A DNA stretch of 64,000 nucleotides. Source: an uncultured Lachnospiraceae bacterium (GTDB taxonomy: Bacteria; Bacillota; Clostridia; Lachnospirales; Lachnospiraceae). The DNA lies in contig CAKRJH010000008.1 in the NCBI GenBank assembly GCA_934351255.1, positions 1 to 64,000 of the forward strand, given 5' to 3'. The notes under the pieces were generated by a model that was given only the letters and a program-made list of their open reading frames with translations, ran no database searches and was not told where the DNA came from. A program made the translations under genes and the position numbers. Positions 1 to 8,244 of this stretch are shown one piece after another; position 1 is the first letter of the stretch; each line of letters begins with the position of its first letter.

Positions 1-103
1 TTTCATGAGAATATTCCTTCTCGTTTTTCGTCTGGCGCATACAACTACAAAATAATAAACCCGCCAAACAAATGCCTGTAATTATATATACTATCTTTTT
101 CAT
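1..103 (-). CDS. Partial small lipoprotein, 5' end only
   Basis: An open frame of 34 codons begins with ATG at 103 and runs off the left edge. It reads as a classic export signal: Met-Lys-Lys, then a hydrophobic stretch (residues 4-18), then Cys19-Ser20-Cys21, followed by a charged tail rich in Lys and Glu. Cys21 is the likely lipidated residue, although Phe at -3 is not the commonest lipobox residue. A purine-rich GGGAGAGAG lies about 10 bases before the ATG, and a promoter-like pair lies at 172-199. The codons are more AT-rich than those of the neighbours, which could mean a recently acquired or poorly conserved gene. The function cannot be told from this fragment. Confidence 0.6.
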   Translation of the reverse strand, partial: MKKIVYIITGICLAGLLFCSCMRQTKNEKEYSHE

Positions 104-171
104 AATAATTATTCTCTCTCCCTATTAAAATACTTTGTTTGTAAAAATTGTTCGTTATAGTAACGAGTATT

Positions 172-199
172 ATTATAATGTTATATTACTTCTGAACAA
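172..199 (-). promoter_or_regulatory. Candidate promoter of the edge lipoprotein gene
   Basis: On the minus strand TTGTTC (194-199) is followed after 16 bases by a perfect TATAAT (172-177). The predicted start of transcription lies about 60 bases before the lipoprotein ATG. Because the region is AT-rich, a chance match is possible. Confidence 0.45.
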
Positions 200-253
200 T
201 GTAGAAGTCAATATAAAATAGAGTACACCGGTGGACTTCAAAATAATTTAATC

Positions 254-287
254 AAAAAGGACCTAGATAAAATATCTAAGTCCTTTA
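254..287 (-). terminator. Rho-independent terminator of the scaffold/GGGtGRT operon
   Basis: AAAGGACCTAGATA (256-269) pairs with TATCTAAGTCCTTT (273-286) with one mismatch and a short loop. On the minus strand the stem is followed by a run of five T. It lies about 110 bases beyond the GGGtGRT stop codon and is the first good terminator downstream. Confidence 0.75.
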
Positions 288-396
288 TAGTAATTAGTAT
301 TAACTTATGGTGTAGCAGTAGTGTAGACTTAACCCACATTTCACTCCTATTTACTGCTACGTACTACTCACAAAAAACCTTATTTAAAGGCATTTC

Positions 397-1407
397 TTAG
401 AACTTGCCAGCGTCGGCTGCTTCCTGAACAGCAACGGCAACAGCAACGGTCATACCAACCATAGGGTTGTTACCTGCACCGATCAGACCCATCATCTCTA
501 CATGGGCTGGTACAGAAGAAGAACCAGCGAACTGTGCATCACTGTGCATACGTCCTAATGTATCTGTCATACCGTAAGAAGCAGGACCTGCAGCCATGTT
601 ATCCGGATGCAGTGTACGTCCTGTACCACCACCGGATGCTACAGAGAAGTACTTCTTGCCTTTCTCGATACACTCTTTCTTGTAGGTACCAGCTACTGGA
701 TGCTGGAAACGGGTTGGGTTGGTAGAGTTACCTGTGATAGATACATCAACGCCCTCTTTCCACATGATTGCAACACCCTCTGGAACAGAGTTTGCACCGT
801 AGCAGTTAACCTTTGCACGAAGTCCCTCAGAGTAAGACTTGCGGAATACTTCTTTGACTTCGTTTGTGTATGGGTTGTACTCAGTCTCAACAAATGTGAA
901 ACCATTGATACGGGAAATGATCTGAGCAGCATCTTTTCCTAAACCGTTCAGGATGACACGCAGAGGCTTCTGACGTACCTTGTTTGCCTTCTCAGCGATA
1001 CCGATAGCACCCTCAGCAGCTGCGAATGACTCATGTCCTGCGAGGAATGCGAAACACTCTGTCTCCTCCTCGAGCAGCATCTTACCAAGGTTACCGTGTC
1101 CTAAACCTACCTTACGGGTATCTGCAACGGATCCAGGGATACAGAAGGATTGAAGTCCCTCACCGATTGCAGCGGCAGCATCAGCTGCACGGCGGCAGTT
1201 TTTCTTGATTGCGATTGCAGCACCTACGATGTAAGCCCAGCAAGCGTTCTCGAAACAAATTGGCTGAATACCCTTGATCTGATTGTACACATCAAGTCCA
1301 GCATCCTTTGTAATTTTCTCAGCCTCTTCGATAGAAGAGATACCATAGCTGTTTAATACAGCGTTAATCTGGTCGATTCGTCTTTCATATGATTCAAATA
1401 ATGCCAT
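397..1407 (-). CDS. GGGtGRT protein (function unknown)
   Basis: This 336-residue soluble protein carries the signature Gly-Gly-Gly-Thr-Gly-Arg-Thr at about residues 259-265, which gives the family its name. It also has glycine-rich blocks near the C-terminus (GLIGAGNNPMVGMTV). No signal peptide or membrane segment is visible. The family is known from Clostridia and other anaerobes and has no assigned reaction that I can name. The gene starts 23 bases downstream of the stop of a NifU-like scaffold gene, with a good AGGAGG-like site, so the two are almost certainly co-transcribed. That context suggests a role tied to an iron-sulfur cluster or a metal-dependent process, but this is inference from neighbourhood only. 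Confidence 0.85.
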   Translation of the reverse strand: MALFESYERRIDQINAVLNSYGISSIEEAEKITKDAGLDVYNQIKGIQPICFENACWAYIVGAAIAIKKNCRRAADAAAAIGEGLQSFCIPGSVADTRKVGLGHGNLGKMLLEEETECFAFLAGHESFAAAEGAIGIAEKANKVRQKPLRVILNGLGKDAAQIISRINGFTFVETEYNPYTNEVKEVFRKSYSEGLRAKVNCYGANSVPEGVAIMWKEGVDVSITGNSTNPTRFQHPVAGTYKKECIEKGKKYFSVASGGGTGRTLHPDNMAAGPASYGMTDTLGRMHSDAQFAGSSSVPAHVEMMGLIGAGNNPMVGMTVAVAVAVQEAADAGKF

Positions 1408-1430
1408 GATTCGTTTGCCTCCTTTTCTAA

Positions 1431-2135
1431 TTATTCGATTACTTCATCTGTTCTAGGGTCAATAAGCTTCACAGCATCTGCAACACGGCCATACTGTCCG
1501 GCAGCTTTCTCCCAAGCAGTGTTAGGATCATCGCCCTTCTTGATGAAGTCAGTCATTTTTCCAAGGTTTACAAACTTATAACCGATGATCATGTCCTCTG
1601 CATCCAGTGCGATTGCAGTTACATAACCCTCAGCCATCTCCAGATAACGAGGACCTTTCTTCAGAGTACCGTACATAGTACCAACCTGAGAACGGAGTCC
1701 CTTACCTAAATCTTCCAGACCTGCACCGATAGCCAGTCCATCCTCGGAGAATGCACTCTGGGAACGGCCGTATACGATCTGTAAGAACAGCTCTCTCATA
1801 GCAGTGTTAATCGCATCACAAACTAAGTCTGTGTTCAGTGCTTCCATAACAGTTAATCCAGGCAGGATCTCAGCAGCCATAGCAGCGGAATGAGTCATAC
1901 CGGAACATCCAACGGTCTCAACCAGTGCCTCCTGAATGATACCTTCTTTTACGTTCAGGGAAAGCTTGCAGCAACCCTGCTGAGGTGCACACCAGCCAAT
2001 ACCATGTGTAAAACCGGAGATATCTTTTACTTCCTTTGCCTGAACCCACTTTGCTTCCTCTGGGATAGGTGCTGCACCATGGTGAACACCCTGAGCAACT
2101 GGGCACATTTTTTCAACTTCCTGTGAATAAATCAT
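1431..2135 (-). CDS. NifU/IscU-like iron-sulfur cluster assembly scaffold protein
   Basis: This 234-residue protein resembles the IscU/NifU N-terminal scaffold fold, extended at the C-terminus. Conserved cysteines are visible at about residues 11, 49, 55, 56 and 77, the last in a VGCSGMTHS motif like the scaffold cluster-binding loop. Scaffold proteins assemble a transient Fe-S cluster in the cytoplasm and pass it on. No cysteine desulfurase gene is adjacent, so the sulfur donor must be encoded elsewhere. The length is greater than the usual 130-150 residues of IscU, and the C-terminal 100 residues look specific to this subgroup. It is the first gene of a two-gene operon with the GGGtGRT protein, with its own promoters and a palindrome upstream. 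Confidence 0.8.
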   Translation of the reverse strand: MIYSQEVEKMCPVAQGVHHGAAPIPEEAKWVQAKEVKDISGFTHGIGWCAPQQGCCKLSLNVKEGIIQEALVETVGCSGMTHSAAMAAEILPGLTVMEALNTDLVCDAINTAMRELFLQIVYGRSQSAFSEDGLAIGAGLEDLGKGLRSQVGTMYGTLKKGPRYLEMAEGYVTAIALDAEDMIIGYKFVNLGKMTDFIKKGDDPNTAWEKAAGQYGRVADAVKLIDPRTDEVIE

Positions 2136-2164
2136 GTCGAACTCCTTTCAATATGCTTTTTCTC

Positions 2165-2178
2165 TGCGGTATACCGCA
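2165..2178. promoter_or_regulatory. Perfect 14-bp palindrome, candidate operator
   Basis: TGCGGTATACCGCA is a perfect palindrome. It lies 30 bases before the scaffold start codon, just downstream of the nearer -10 element (2188-2193). If that promoter is used, the palindrome covers roughly +3 to +17, a typical position for a repressor site. It is not followed by a T run, so it is not a terminator. The binding protein is unknown; a redox- or iron-sensing repressor would fit the gene it controls. Confidence 0.5.
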
Positions 2179-2187
2179 ACTAAAAGT

Positions 2188-2239
2188 ATTATCGCACTAT
2201 TTTCTCATTAAGTCTACTCTTTTTGAAAAATTTTGACAA
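2188..2239 (-). promoter_or_regulatory. Tandem overlapping promoters of the scaffold operon
   Basis: Two sigma-A-like pairs can be read on the minus strand. The upstream one is TTGTCA (2234-2239), 17 bases, TAGACT (2211-2216). The downstream one uses that same TAGACT as a -35 element, 17 bases, then GATAAT (2188-2193). Either would give a message starting within the 80 bases before the scaffold ATG. Which is real cannot be decided by reading alone. Confidence 0.5.
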
Positions 2240-2272
2240 TTTTCCCTCTTGCATTTTGAAAGAAAAAGGAAG

Positions 2273-2944
2273 TTAGTGTCTTTTTTCGACGATTTCATCC
2301 CTTGATTTGAAGATGTGTCCTTTGGGAATATAGCCCCGCACACTGGATAATGGATAGATATTGGTGTTACATCCGATGATCGTGCCGGGGTTCAGGACAC
2401 TGTTACATCCCACTTCGACAAAATTGCCCAGCATGGCGCCCATCTTTTTGAGGCCGGTTTCGATCAGGTCTCCCTCATAACGGATCACTACATTGGTCTT
2501 GTCGGATTTGACATTGGATGTGATCGAGCCTGCTCCCATATGCGACTTAAAGCCCAGAATGGAATCTCCGACATAATTGTAATGCGGAACCTGGACATTA
2601 TTGAACAGGATCACGTTCTTAAGTTCGGTGGAGTTTCCGACCACGCAGTCATCTCCCACGATCACACTGCCGCGGATAAATGCTCCGGGACGGACTTCAG
2701 TGCCCTGGCCGATGATGCAGGGACCGTTGATCGTGGCCGTCGGTGCGATCGTGGCGGTTCTGGCGATCCAGACATCCTCTCCTTTTTTTTCGTAGAGCGA
2801 TGGATCCAGTGTGTTTCCGAGCTCCGTGACATATGCCTTGATCTTCGGCAGAATCTCCCACGGGAAATCCACATCCTCAAAAATATCCCTGGCGATCGTC
2901 TCGTCCAGATTGAATAGATTTTTGTTTTTTAATTTTTCGTACAT
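2273..2944 (-). CDS. Left-handed beta-helix (hexapeptide repeat) protein, GlmU C-terminal-like
   Basis: The 223-residue product has a short helical N-terminal segment (about 1-60) followed by imperfect hexapeptide repeats (about 60-215; for example the IAPTAT, IIGQGT and VIVGDD turns) typical of left-handed beta-helix acyl- or nucleotidyl-transferases. It resembles the C-terminal acetyltransferase half of GlmU, but the N-terminal nucleotidyltransferase domain with its GGxGTR loop is missing, so it cannot be a complete UDP-GlcNAc pyrophosphorylase, although such proteins are often labelled so. An acyltransferase or sugar-nucleotide role is likely; the substrate is unknown. The start lies 5 bases after the topB stop, so the two are co-transcribed. 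Confidence 0.7.
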   Translation of the reverse strand: MYEKLKNKNLFNLDETIARDIFEDVDFPWEILPKIKAYVTELGNTLDPSLYEKKGEDVWIARTATIAPTATINGPCIIGQGTEVRPGAFIRGSVIVGDDCVVGNSTELKNVILFNNVQVPHYNYVGDSILGFKSHMGAGSITSNVKSDKTNVVIRYEGDLIETGLKKMGAMLGNFVEVGCNSVLNPGTIIGCNTNIYPLSSVRGYIPKGHIFKSRDEIVEKRH

Positions 2945-2949
2945 AGCGT

Positions 2950-4971
2950 TTATCCTTTCCGGGTTTTATAGTACACAGCGGCTGCATCGAACTTGTTTCT
3001 GAGCAGATACGCGTTGTTGATCTGCTTGACGCCGTCCACCCTGCGCACGACAAAATCCTCTAATTTTTTCATATATTCTGCTTCTGAGATGGTTCCCTCT
3101 GCCACGTAGGTCAGGCCTTTCTCCCAGCTTGCGGTCAGTTCCGGGTTCAACAGGGAACGTATGGAGCTGTCCACCACATCATACACCATTTCTCCGAGGA
3201 GTTCCGGTGTAATGATCTGTGTCTTCTTGTTGAGTTTGAGATATTTGATCTTGACCAGCTTGCTGAGGATCTCCGCACGGGTCGCACTGGTTCCGATGCC
3301 GCTTCCTTTGATCTGGGAGCGCAGCTCCTCATCTTCGATCAACTGCCCGGCATTTTCCATGGCAAGGATCATCGATCCGGAATTGTATCTCTTCGGCGGA
3401 GAGGTCTCTCCCTCCTTGATCTCCAGCTTGTCCAGAGATACCATGGTCCCCTTCTTTAACTGTCTGATCACTTCGACGATACTCTGATCGGTCATCGGCT
3501 GGTCGGCGTCCTGCCCCTCCGGTTTCTCGTCCTTGCGGTGCGCAAAGGATGCAGTGGCAATTTCCAGATATCCCGCCTGAAGCATCACCTTGAAATTGGA
3601 GAAAAACCGTTCGTTATCCTGCGCGATCACCAGATTGATCTTCTGATACTGTGCCGGAGGATAAAAGATACACAGAAATCTCCGCACGATCACCTCATAG
3701 ACCTGCTGTCCGGTGGGACTGACACTGCGCAGAGCACCGAAGCCCTGTCCGGTGGGAATGATCGCATAATGGTCGGTGATCTGCTTGTCATTGCAGTATC
3801 TGGTCTTGGCAATGTTCTTGTAGGATTCCTCCTGCAGGATCTTCGTCGCAATAGGTTGTACCAGAGGATAATTGCGCAGTCCGTTCAGATTGCGGTGGAT
3901 CTCCTTACATACGGCAGTTGACAGGACTCTGGCATCGGTACGCGGATACGTGACCAGCTTCTTTTCGTAGAGTTCCTGTACGATCTTCAATGTCTGGTCG
4001 GGACTGATCTTAAACAGCTTGGAGCAGACATTTTGAAGCTCTGCCAGATTAAACAGCAACGGTGGATTTTTGTTCTCTTTCTTTTTCTCAATGCTCTGTA
4101 CAATGCCCTCGCATGGCAGTCCGTTCTGACTGAGTGTCCGGATCAGTTCCTGTGCGTCCTCACGTTGTTTGAAGCCGTTTTCCTTGTAGAGTTTCGGTGA
4201 GTTCTCATAGCGGGATGGTTCTACCGCCCTCCACTCTCCCTCAAACTGCTGGCCACTCCAGCTGTAGCTGCCGATCACGCGGTAAAACGGGGTCTTGACA
4301 AACTGGCGGATCTCACGTTCCCGGCGTACTACCATTCCGAGGACACAGGTCATCACACGACCGACAGAGATTGCCGACCATTTGTTGGTACGCAGATAGT
4401 TCATGACGGTCTGACCGTATTTCAGGGACAGCACTCTGGAAAAGTTGATGCCCATCAGATAGTCTTCTTTGGCACGCAGGTAGGCTGATGCCGACAGATT
4501 GTCATATTCGCTGAGCGGTTTGGCTTCCCGGATACCTCTGGCAATCTCTTCCTCGGTCTGGGAATCGATCCATACCCTTCGTTTTTCCTTGGTTGCCGGG
4601 ACTGCGGCCATCTGATCGACCAACCGGTAGATATATTCTCCTTCGCGTCCCGAGTCGGTGCAGACATAGATACAGGTCACATCTTCCCGGTTGAGAAGAC
4701 GTTCTACAATGCGGAACTGCTTTTCGACATCTTTGATCAGCTCATAGCGGAAGGTCTCCGGGATAAATGGAATGGTCTGCAGGGACCATTTCTTGAGAGC
4801 CGGATCATAGGCGTCCGGGTAGCTCATGGTCACCAGATGTCCCACACACCAGGTCACCACGTATTCTGGGGACTCCAGATATCCTGCACCGGCATTGCCC
4901 GAGACACCGAGTGCCTTTGCAAATTCCTTGGCCACACTGGGCTTCTCTGCGATAAATAATTTCTTACTCAT
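2950..4971 (-). CDS. topB: DNA topoisomerase III (type IA)
   Basis: This 673-residue type IA topoisomerase relaxes or decatenates DNA through a single-strand break held by a tyrosine. The TOPRIM domain begins with LFIAEKPSVAKEFAKALG (residues 5-22) and has the acidic motif TDSGREGE (about 105-112), in the DxGREGE form seen in TopB-type enzymes. The catalytic tyrosine is in LVTYPRTDARVL, at about residue 342. The C-terminus lacks the zinc ribbons found in topA, as usual for topB. It is the first gene of a pair with the beta-helix protein. A second type IA enzyme, topA, is encoded at 53610-55694. Confidence 0.93.
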   Translation of the reverse strand: MSKKLFIAEKPSVAKEFAKALGVSGNAGAGYLESPEYVVTWCVGHLVTMSYPDAYDPALKKWSLQTIPFIPETFRYELIKDVEKQFRIVERLLNREDVTCIYVCTDSGREGEYIYRLVDQMAAVPATKEKRRVWIDSQTEEEIARGIREAKPLSEYDNLSASAYLRAKEDYLMGINFSRVLSLKYGQTVMNYLRTNKWSAISVGRVMTCVLGMVVRREREIRQFVKTPFYRVIGSYSWSGQQFEGEWRAVEPSRYENSPKLYKENGFKQREDAQELIRTLSQNGLPCEGIVQSIEKKKENKNPPLLFNLAELQNVCSKLFKISPDQTLKIVQELYEKKLVTYPRTDARVLSTAVCKEIHRNLNGLRNYPLVQPIATKILQEESYKNIAKTRYCNDKQITDHYAIIPTGQGFGALRSVSPTGQQVYEVIVRRFLCIFYPPAQYQKINLVIAQDNERFFSNFKVMLQAGYLEIATASFAHRKDEKPEGQDADQPMTDQSIVEVIRQLKKGTMVSLDKLEIKEGETSPPKRYNSGSMILAMENAGQLIEDEELRSQIKGSGIGTSATRAEILSKLVKIKYLKLNKKTQIITPELLGEMVYDVVDSSIRSLLNPELTASWEKGLTYVAEGTISEAEYMKKLEDFVVRRVDGVKQINNAYLLRNKFDAAAVYYKTRKG

Positions 4972-5000
4972 GTAACTGCTTAATCCTTTTTGTAATGATT

Positions 5001-5029
5001 AAAAATGGTGCCGGAAAAATTCCGGCACC
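5001..5029 (-). terminator. Terminator downstream of glyA
   Basis: GGTGCCGGAA (5007-5016) and TTCCGGCACC (5020-5029) form a perfect GC-rich 10-bp stem with a three-base loop. On the minus strand it is followed by ATTTTT. It lies 22 bases beyond the glyA stop and separates the purine/glyA transcript from topB. Confidence 0.85.
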
Positions 5030-5051
5030 GTGGATAAAGGGTATCGAATGA

Positions 5052-6293
5052 TTACTCGTACAATGGATACTTATCCGTTAATGACTTGACGATTGCGGTT
5101 GCTGCTTCCATGTTTGCTTCATGATCATCTACGATCATGGCAATGGCCTCGGCAACACGGTCCATATCTTCTGTATTGAAACCTCTGGTGGTCACGGCTG
5201 CTGTACCGAGACGGATACCGCTTGTGACAAATGGCTTCTGTGGATCATTTGGAATGGTATTTTTGTTGGCAGTGATATGTGCTTCATCCAGCCATTTTTC
5301 GACCTCTTTACCGGTCAGTCCCTTATCAGACACATCCATCAGCATCAGATGATTGTCCGTACCGCCGGAAACAATCTTGATCCCGCGGCTCTGTAATCCT
5401 TTGGCCAGAGCCTGAGCATTGTCGATAATGCCTTTTCCGTATTCCTTAAAACTTGGATCCAGTGCCTCCTTGAAGCAGACTGCCTTGGCAGCGATCACAT
5501 GCATCAGAGGGCCGCCCTGGATTCCAGGGAACAATGCCTTGTTCAGTTTGTGCTCTTCGGCAAATTCCTTGCTGGAAAGGATCAGACCACCACGTGGTCC
5601 ACGCAGTGTCTTGTGTGTGGTCGTGGTAACGACATGTGCGTAAGGTACCGGGCTCTCATGGTAGCCGGAAGCAACCAGACCGGCAATATGTGCCATATCT
5701 ACCATCAGATATGCGCCGACGCTGTCGGCAATCTCACGGAACCGCTTGAAATCTATTTTACGTGCATATGCGCTGGCACCTGCTACGATCAGTTTTGGCT
5801 TGCACTCTTTGGCAATCGCTTCGACCTGGTCATAATCGATGAATCCCTCGTCATTGACACCGTAAGGTACACAGTGGAAGTACTTGCCGGACAGATTGAC
5901 CGGGCTTCCGTGTGTCAGATGTCCGCCGTGGTCCAGATTCATTCCCATAAAGGTATCACCAGGCTCCATCAGCGCAAAGAATACGGTCATGTTGGCCTGT
6001 GCACCGGAATGTGGCTGTACATTTGCGTAGGTGCAGCCAAACAGTTTCATGGCGCGGTCTCTTGCAAGATCCTCTACGATATCCACATACTGGCATCCGC
6101 CGTAATAACGCTTGCCCGGATAGCCCTCTGCGTATTTGTTGGTCAGAGTGCTTCCCATGGCTGCCATAACAGCCTTGCTGACCAGATTCTCAGATGCGAT
6201 CAGTTCAATGTTCTGACGCTGGCGGTTGGTTTCCTGATCCATGGCCGCTGCCACTTCCGGATCAAAGTTCTTTACTTCCTCAAATGAATACAT
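5052..6293 (-). CDS. glyA: Serine hydroxymethyltransferase
   Basis: The 413-residue PLP enzyme interconverts serine and glycine and loads methylene on tetrahydrofolate in the cytoplasm. The lysine that binds PLP is in VVTTTTHKTLRGPRGG, at about residue 228, and the typical N-terminal IELIASENLVS motif is at about 29-39. Length matches the bacterial family. The start ATG has an AGGAGGG site and lies 26 bases after the purD stop. This places it as the last gene of the purM-purN-purD run, where it supplies the one-carbon units used by PurN and the glycine used by PurD. A strong terminator follows. Confidence 0.96.
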   Translation of the reverse strand: MYSFEEVKNFDPEVAAAMDQETNRQRQNIELIASENLVSKAVMAAMGSTLTNKYAEGYPGKRYYGGCQYVDIVEDLARDRAMKLFGCTYANVQPHSGAQANMTVFFALMEPGDTFMGMNLDHGGHLTHGSPVNLSGKYFHCVPYGVNDEGFIDYDQVEAIAKECKPKLIVAGASAYARKIDFKRFREIADSVGAYLMVDMAHIAGLVASGYHESPVPYAHVVTTTTHKTLRGPRGGLILSSKEFAEEHKLNKALFPGIQGGPLMHVIAAKAVCFKEALDPSFKEYGKGIIDNAQALAKGLQSRGIKIVSGGTDNHLMLMDVSDKGLTGKEVEKWLDEAHITANKNTIPNDPQKPFVTSGIRLGTAAVTTRGFNTEDMDRVAEAIAMIVDDHEANMEAATAIVKSLTDKYPLYE

Positions 6294-6319
6294 AAGCTTA
6301 TGCCCTCCTTTGTGTGTAA

Positions 6320-7597
6320 TTATACATTAACATCGTCAATTGCTTTGCCGATGTCATGCCTCATGTACTTGTTCTCGAAAGAAATCCACTCTGTTGCCGC
6401 ATAGGCGTTGGCCCGTGCTTCCTTTAAGTCAGCACCCTTTGCGGTAATACCCAGAACTCGTCCTCCGTTTGTAACAATTCCGGCTTCGGTCTTTTTGGTT
6501 CCGGCATGGAAACAGTAATATCCATCCTTGCCCTCAAAATTCTCGAATCCGGTAATTACCTTACCTTTTTCATAATGCTCCGGATAGCCTTCAGAAGCAA
6601 GTACCACGCAGACAGCTGCATTATCTTCAAACTGAAGATCAATCTCATCGAGTCTGCCGTCAATGCAGGCGTTCATCACATCAATAATATCGTTTTTCAT
6701 ACGTGGAAGTACAACCTGCGCCTCAGGATCACCAAAACGTGCATTATATTCCAATACCTTCGGGCCGTCTGCTGTCAGCATCAGGCCTACAAAAAGGATT
6801 CCCACAAAATCTCTGCCCTCAGCCTTCATGGCATCCATAGTCGGCTGATAGATCTTGTCCTCACAGAATGCCTGTATCTCAGGGGTATAGAACGGACTTG
6901 GTGAGAATGTTCCCATACCTCCGGTATTAAGACCCTGATCTCCGTCCTTGGCTCTCTTGTGATCCTGTGCGCTGGTCATTGGTTTGATGGTCGTACCATC
7001 GCAGAAACAAAGCACCGATGCCTCGCGGCCCACCATGAAGTCTTCAATGACTACAGTGTTGCCGGCATCGCCAAACTGCTTGTCCAGCATCAGAGTGCCG
7101 ATAGCCGCCTCTGCTTCCTCCAGTGTCTGACAGATCAGTACGCCCTTGCCAAGAGCCAGTCCGTCTGCCTTGATCACGATCGGGAAGGAACAACTGCCGA
7201 GATATAACAGGGCTTCCTCCGGAGAGTGAAACGTCTCATAATGACAGGTCGGAATATTGTATTTCTTCATAAGATCCTTGGAAAAACTCTTGGATCCCTC
7301 GATGATCGCTGCATTCTTACGCGGTCCGAATACACGAAGCCCTCTCTGCTCAAAGACATCAACAATGCCTCCTACCAGAGGATCGTCCATACCGATGATG
7401 GTCAGATCAATCTCCTGCTCCTGTGCAAAATCTGCCAGTTTGTCAAATTCCATGGCGGAAATATTGACGCATTCTGCAATCTGGGCGATTCCGCCGTTGC
7501 CAGGTGCACAGTAGATCTTGTCTACCTGTTCACTCTGGGATACGCTCCATGCGATCGCATGCTCGCGTCCACCGCTTCCTACTATTAATACTTTCAT
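6320..7597 (-). CDS. purD: Phosphoribosylamine-glycine ligase (GAR synthetase)
   Basis: PurD joins glycine to phosphoribosylamine with ATP, the second step of purine synthesis. The N-terminus MKVLIVGSGGREHAIAW is characteristic, and the ATP-grasp core includes PIVIKADGLALGKGV at about residues 130-145 and LEYNARFGDPEAQVVLP near 280. A longer in-frame start at 7639 exists, but GGAGG lies 7 bases before the ATG at 7597 and family alignment begins there, so I use 425 residues. The start is 13 bases after the purN stop, indicating one transcript. Confidence 0.96.
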   Translation of the reverse strand: MKVLIVGSGGREHAIAWSVSQSEQVDKIYCAPGNGGIAQIAECVNISAMEFDKLADFAQEQEIDLTIIGMDDPLVGGIVDVFEQRGLRVFGPRKNAAIIEGSKSFSKDLMKKYNIPTCHYETFHSPEEALLYLGSCSFPIVIKADGLALGKGVLICQTLEEAEAAIGTLMLDKQFGDAGNTVVIEDFMVGREASVLCFCDGTTIKPMTSAQDHKRAKDGDQGLNTGGMGTFSPSPFYTPEIQAFCEDKIYQPTMDAMKAEGRDFVGILFVGLMLTADGPKVLEYNARFGDPEAQVVLPRMKNDIIDVMNACIDGRLDEIDLQFEDNAAVCVVLASEGYPEHYEKGKVITGFENFEGKDGYYCFHAGTKKTEAGIVTNGGRVLGITAKGADLKEARANAYAATEWISFENKYMRHDIGKAIDDVNV

Positions 7598-7610
7598 GAC
7601 ATTACCTCCA

Positions 7611-8234
7611 CTAGTGTATATGTGCAATGTGGCCATCAATGGATACTCTGCCGGCTCCGATCAGATCGATTGCCTGGGGGAGGAGTTTCCATTCAGCCTG
7701 TTCCATGACACGTTTCTGAAGAATCTCAGGGGTATCACCCTCTTTTACGTCCACTGCTTTTTGTAGAAGGATTGGCCCATGATCGGCCTCCTCATCCACA
7801 AAATGTACCGTGGCACCCGTCACCTTATTGCCCATGGAAAGAACGCTCTCATGAACTTTTAGCCCGTAATATCCCATTCCGCAGTGGGCCGGGATCAGGG
7901 ACGGATGGATATTGATGATCCGGTTTCGGTACGCCCGGATCATCTGTGGTGGTATGATCACAAGATATCCTGCCAGAACTACCAGATCGATATCGTAGTC
8001 CCGGAGGATATCTACCATAGCTTCTGCAAAGGCGTCACGGCTGCTGTAGTCCTTTGGACTGATACATACGCCGGGAATGTCGGCTTTGGCTGCCCGTTCC
8101 AGTGCATAGGCATCCTTTTTGTTGCTGATCACCACGGCAATCTCCGTATTGTGGATCGTTCCATCCTGTACCGTATCGATAATCGCCTGGAGGTTGGTTC
8201 CTCCTCCAGATACACAAACAGCTATCTTCTGCAT
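7611..8234 (-). CDS. purN: Phosphoribosylglycinamide formyltransferase
   Basis: PurN transfers a formyl group from 10-formyl-tetrahydrofolate to GAR, the third purine step. The 207-residue length fits. The N-terminal VCVSGGGTNLQAIID is the phosphate-binding loop, the NIHPSLIPAHCG block holds the catalytic Asn and His, and VDEEADHGPIL holds the catalytic Asp. The AAGGAGG site lies in the 10-base gap after the purM stop. The window has no purT, and no other formyl-GAR route is visible. Confidence 0.96.
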   Translation of the reverse strand: MQKIAVCVSGGGTNLQAIIDTVQDGTIHNTEIAVVISNKKDAYALERAAKADIPGVCISPKDYSSRDAFAEAMVDILRDYDIDLVVLAGYLVIIPPQMIRAYRNRIINIHPSLIPAHCGMGYYGLKVHESVLSMGNKVTGATVHFVDEEADHGPILLQKAVDVKEGDTPEILQKRVMEQAEWKLLPQAIDLIGAGRVSIDGHIAHIH

Positions 8235-8244
8235 GGTGGCCTCC

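Larger units (their letters stand above)
104..396. other. AT-rich intergenic stretch
   Basis: This stretch separates the edge lipoprotein gene from the GGGtGRT gene. It holds a promoter-like pair for the lipoprotein (172-199), the terminator of the scaffold operon (254-287), and a 9-bp inverted repeat, GTAGCAGTA at 312-320 paired with TACTGCTAC at 352-360. That repeat lies in the 3' untranslated part of the GGGtGRT message. I see no further coding frame. Confidence 0.6.

Noticed and set aside
2188..2239. Possible riboswitch before the iron-sulfur scaffold gene
   Set aside because: The leader is under 100 bases and shows only a simple palindrome, not a multi-stem fold.
4600..4670. Altered TOPRIM acidic motif in topB as a sign of inactivity
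   Set aside because: The DSGREGE form is close to the DAGREGE form usual in TopB-type enzymes of Firmicutes, so it is not a defect.
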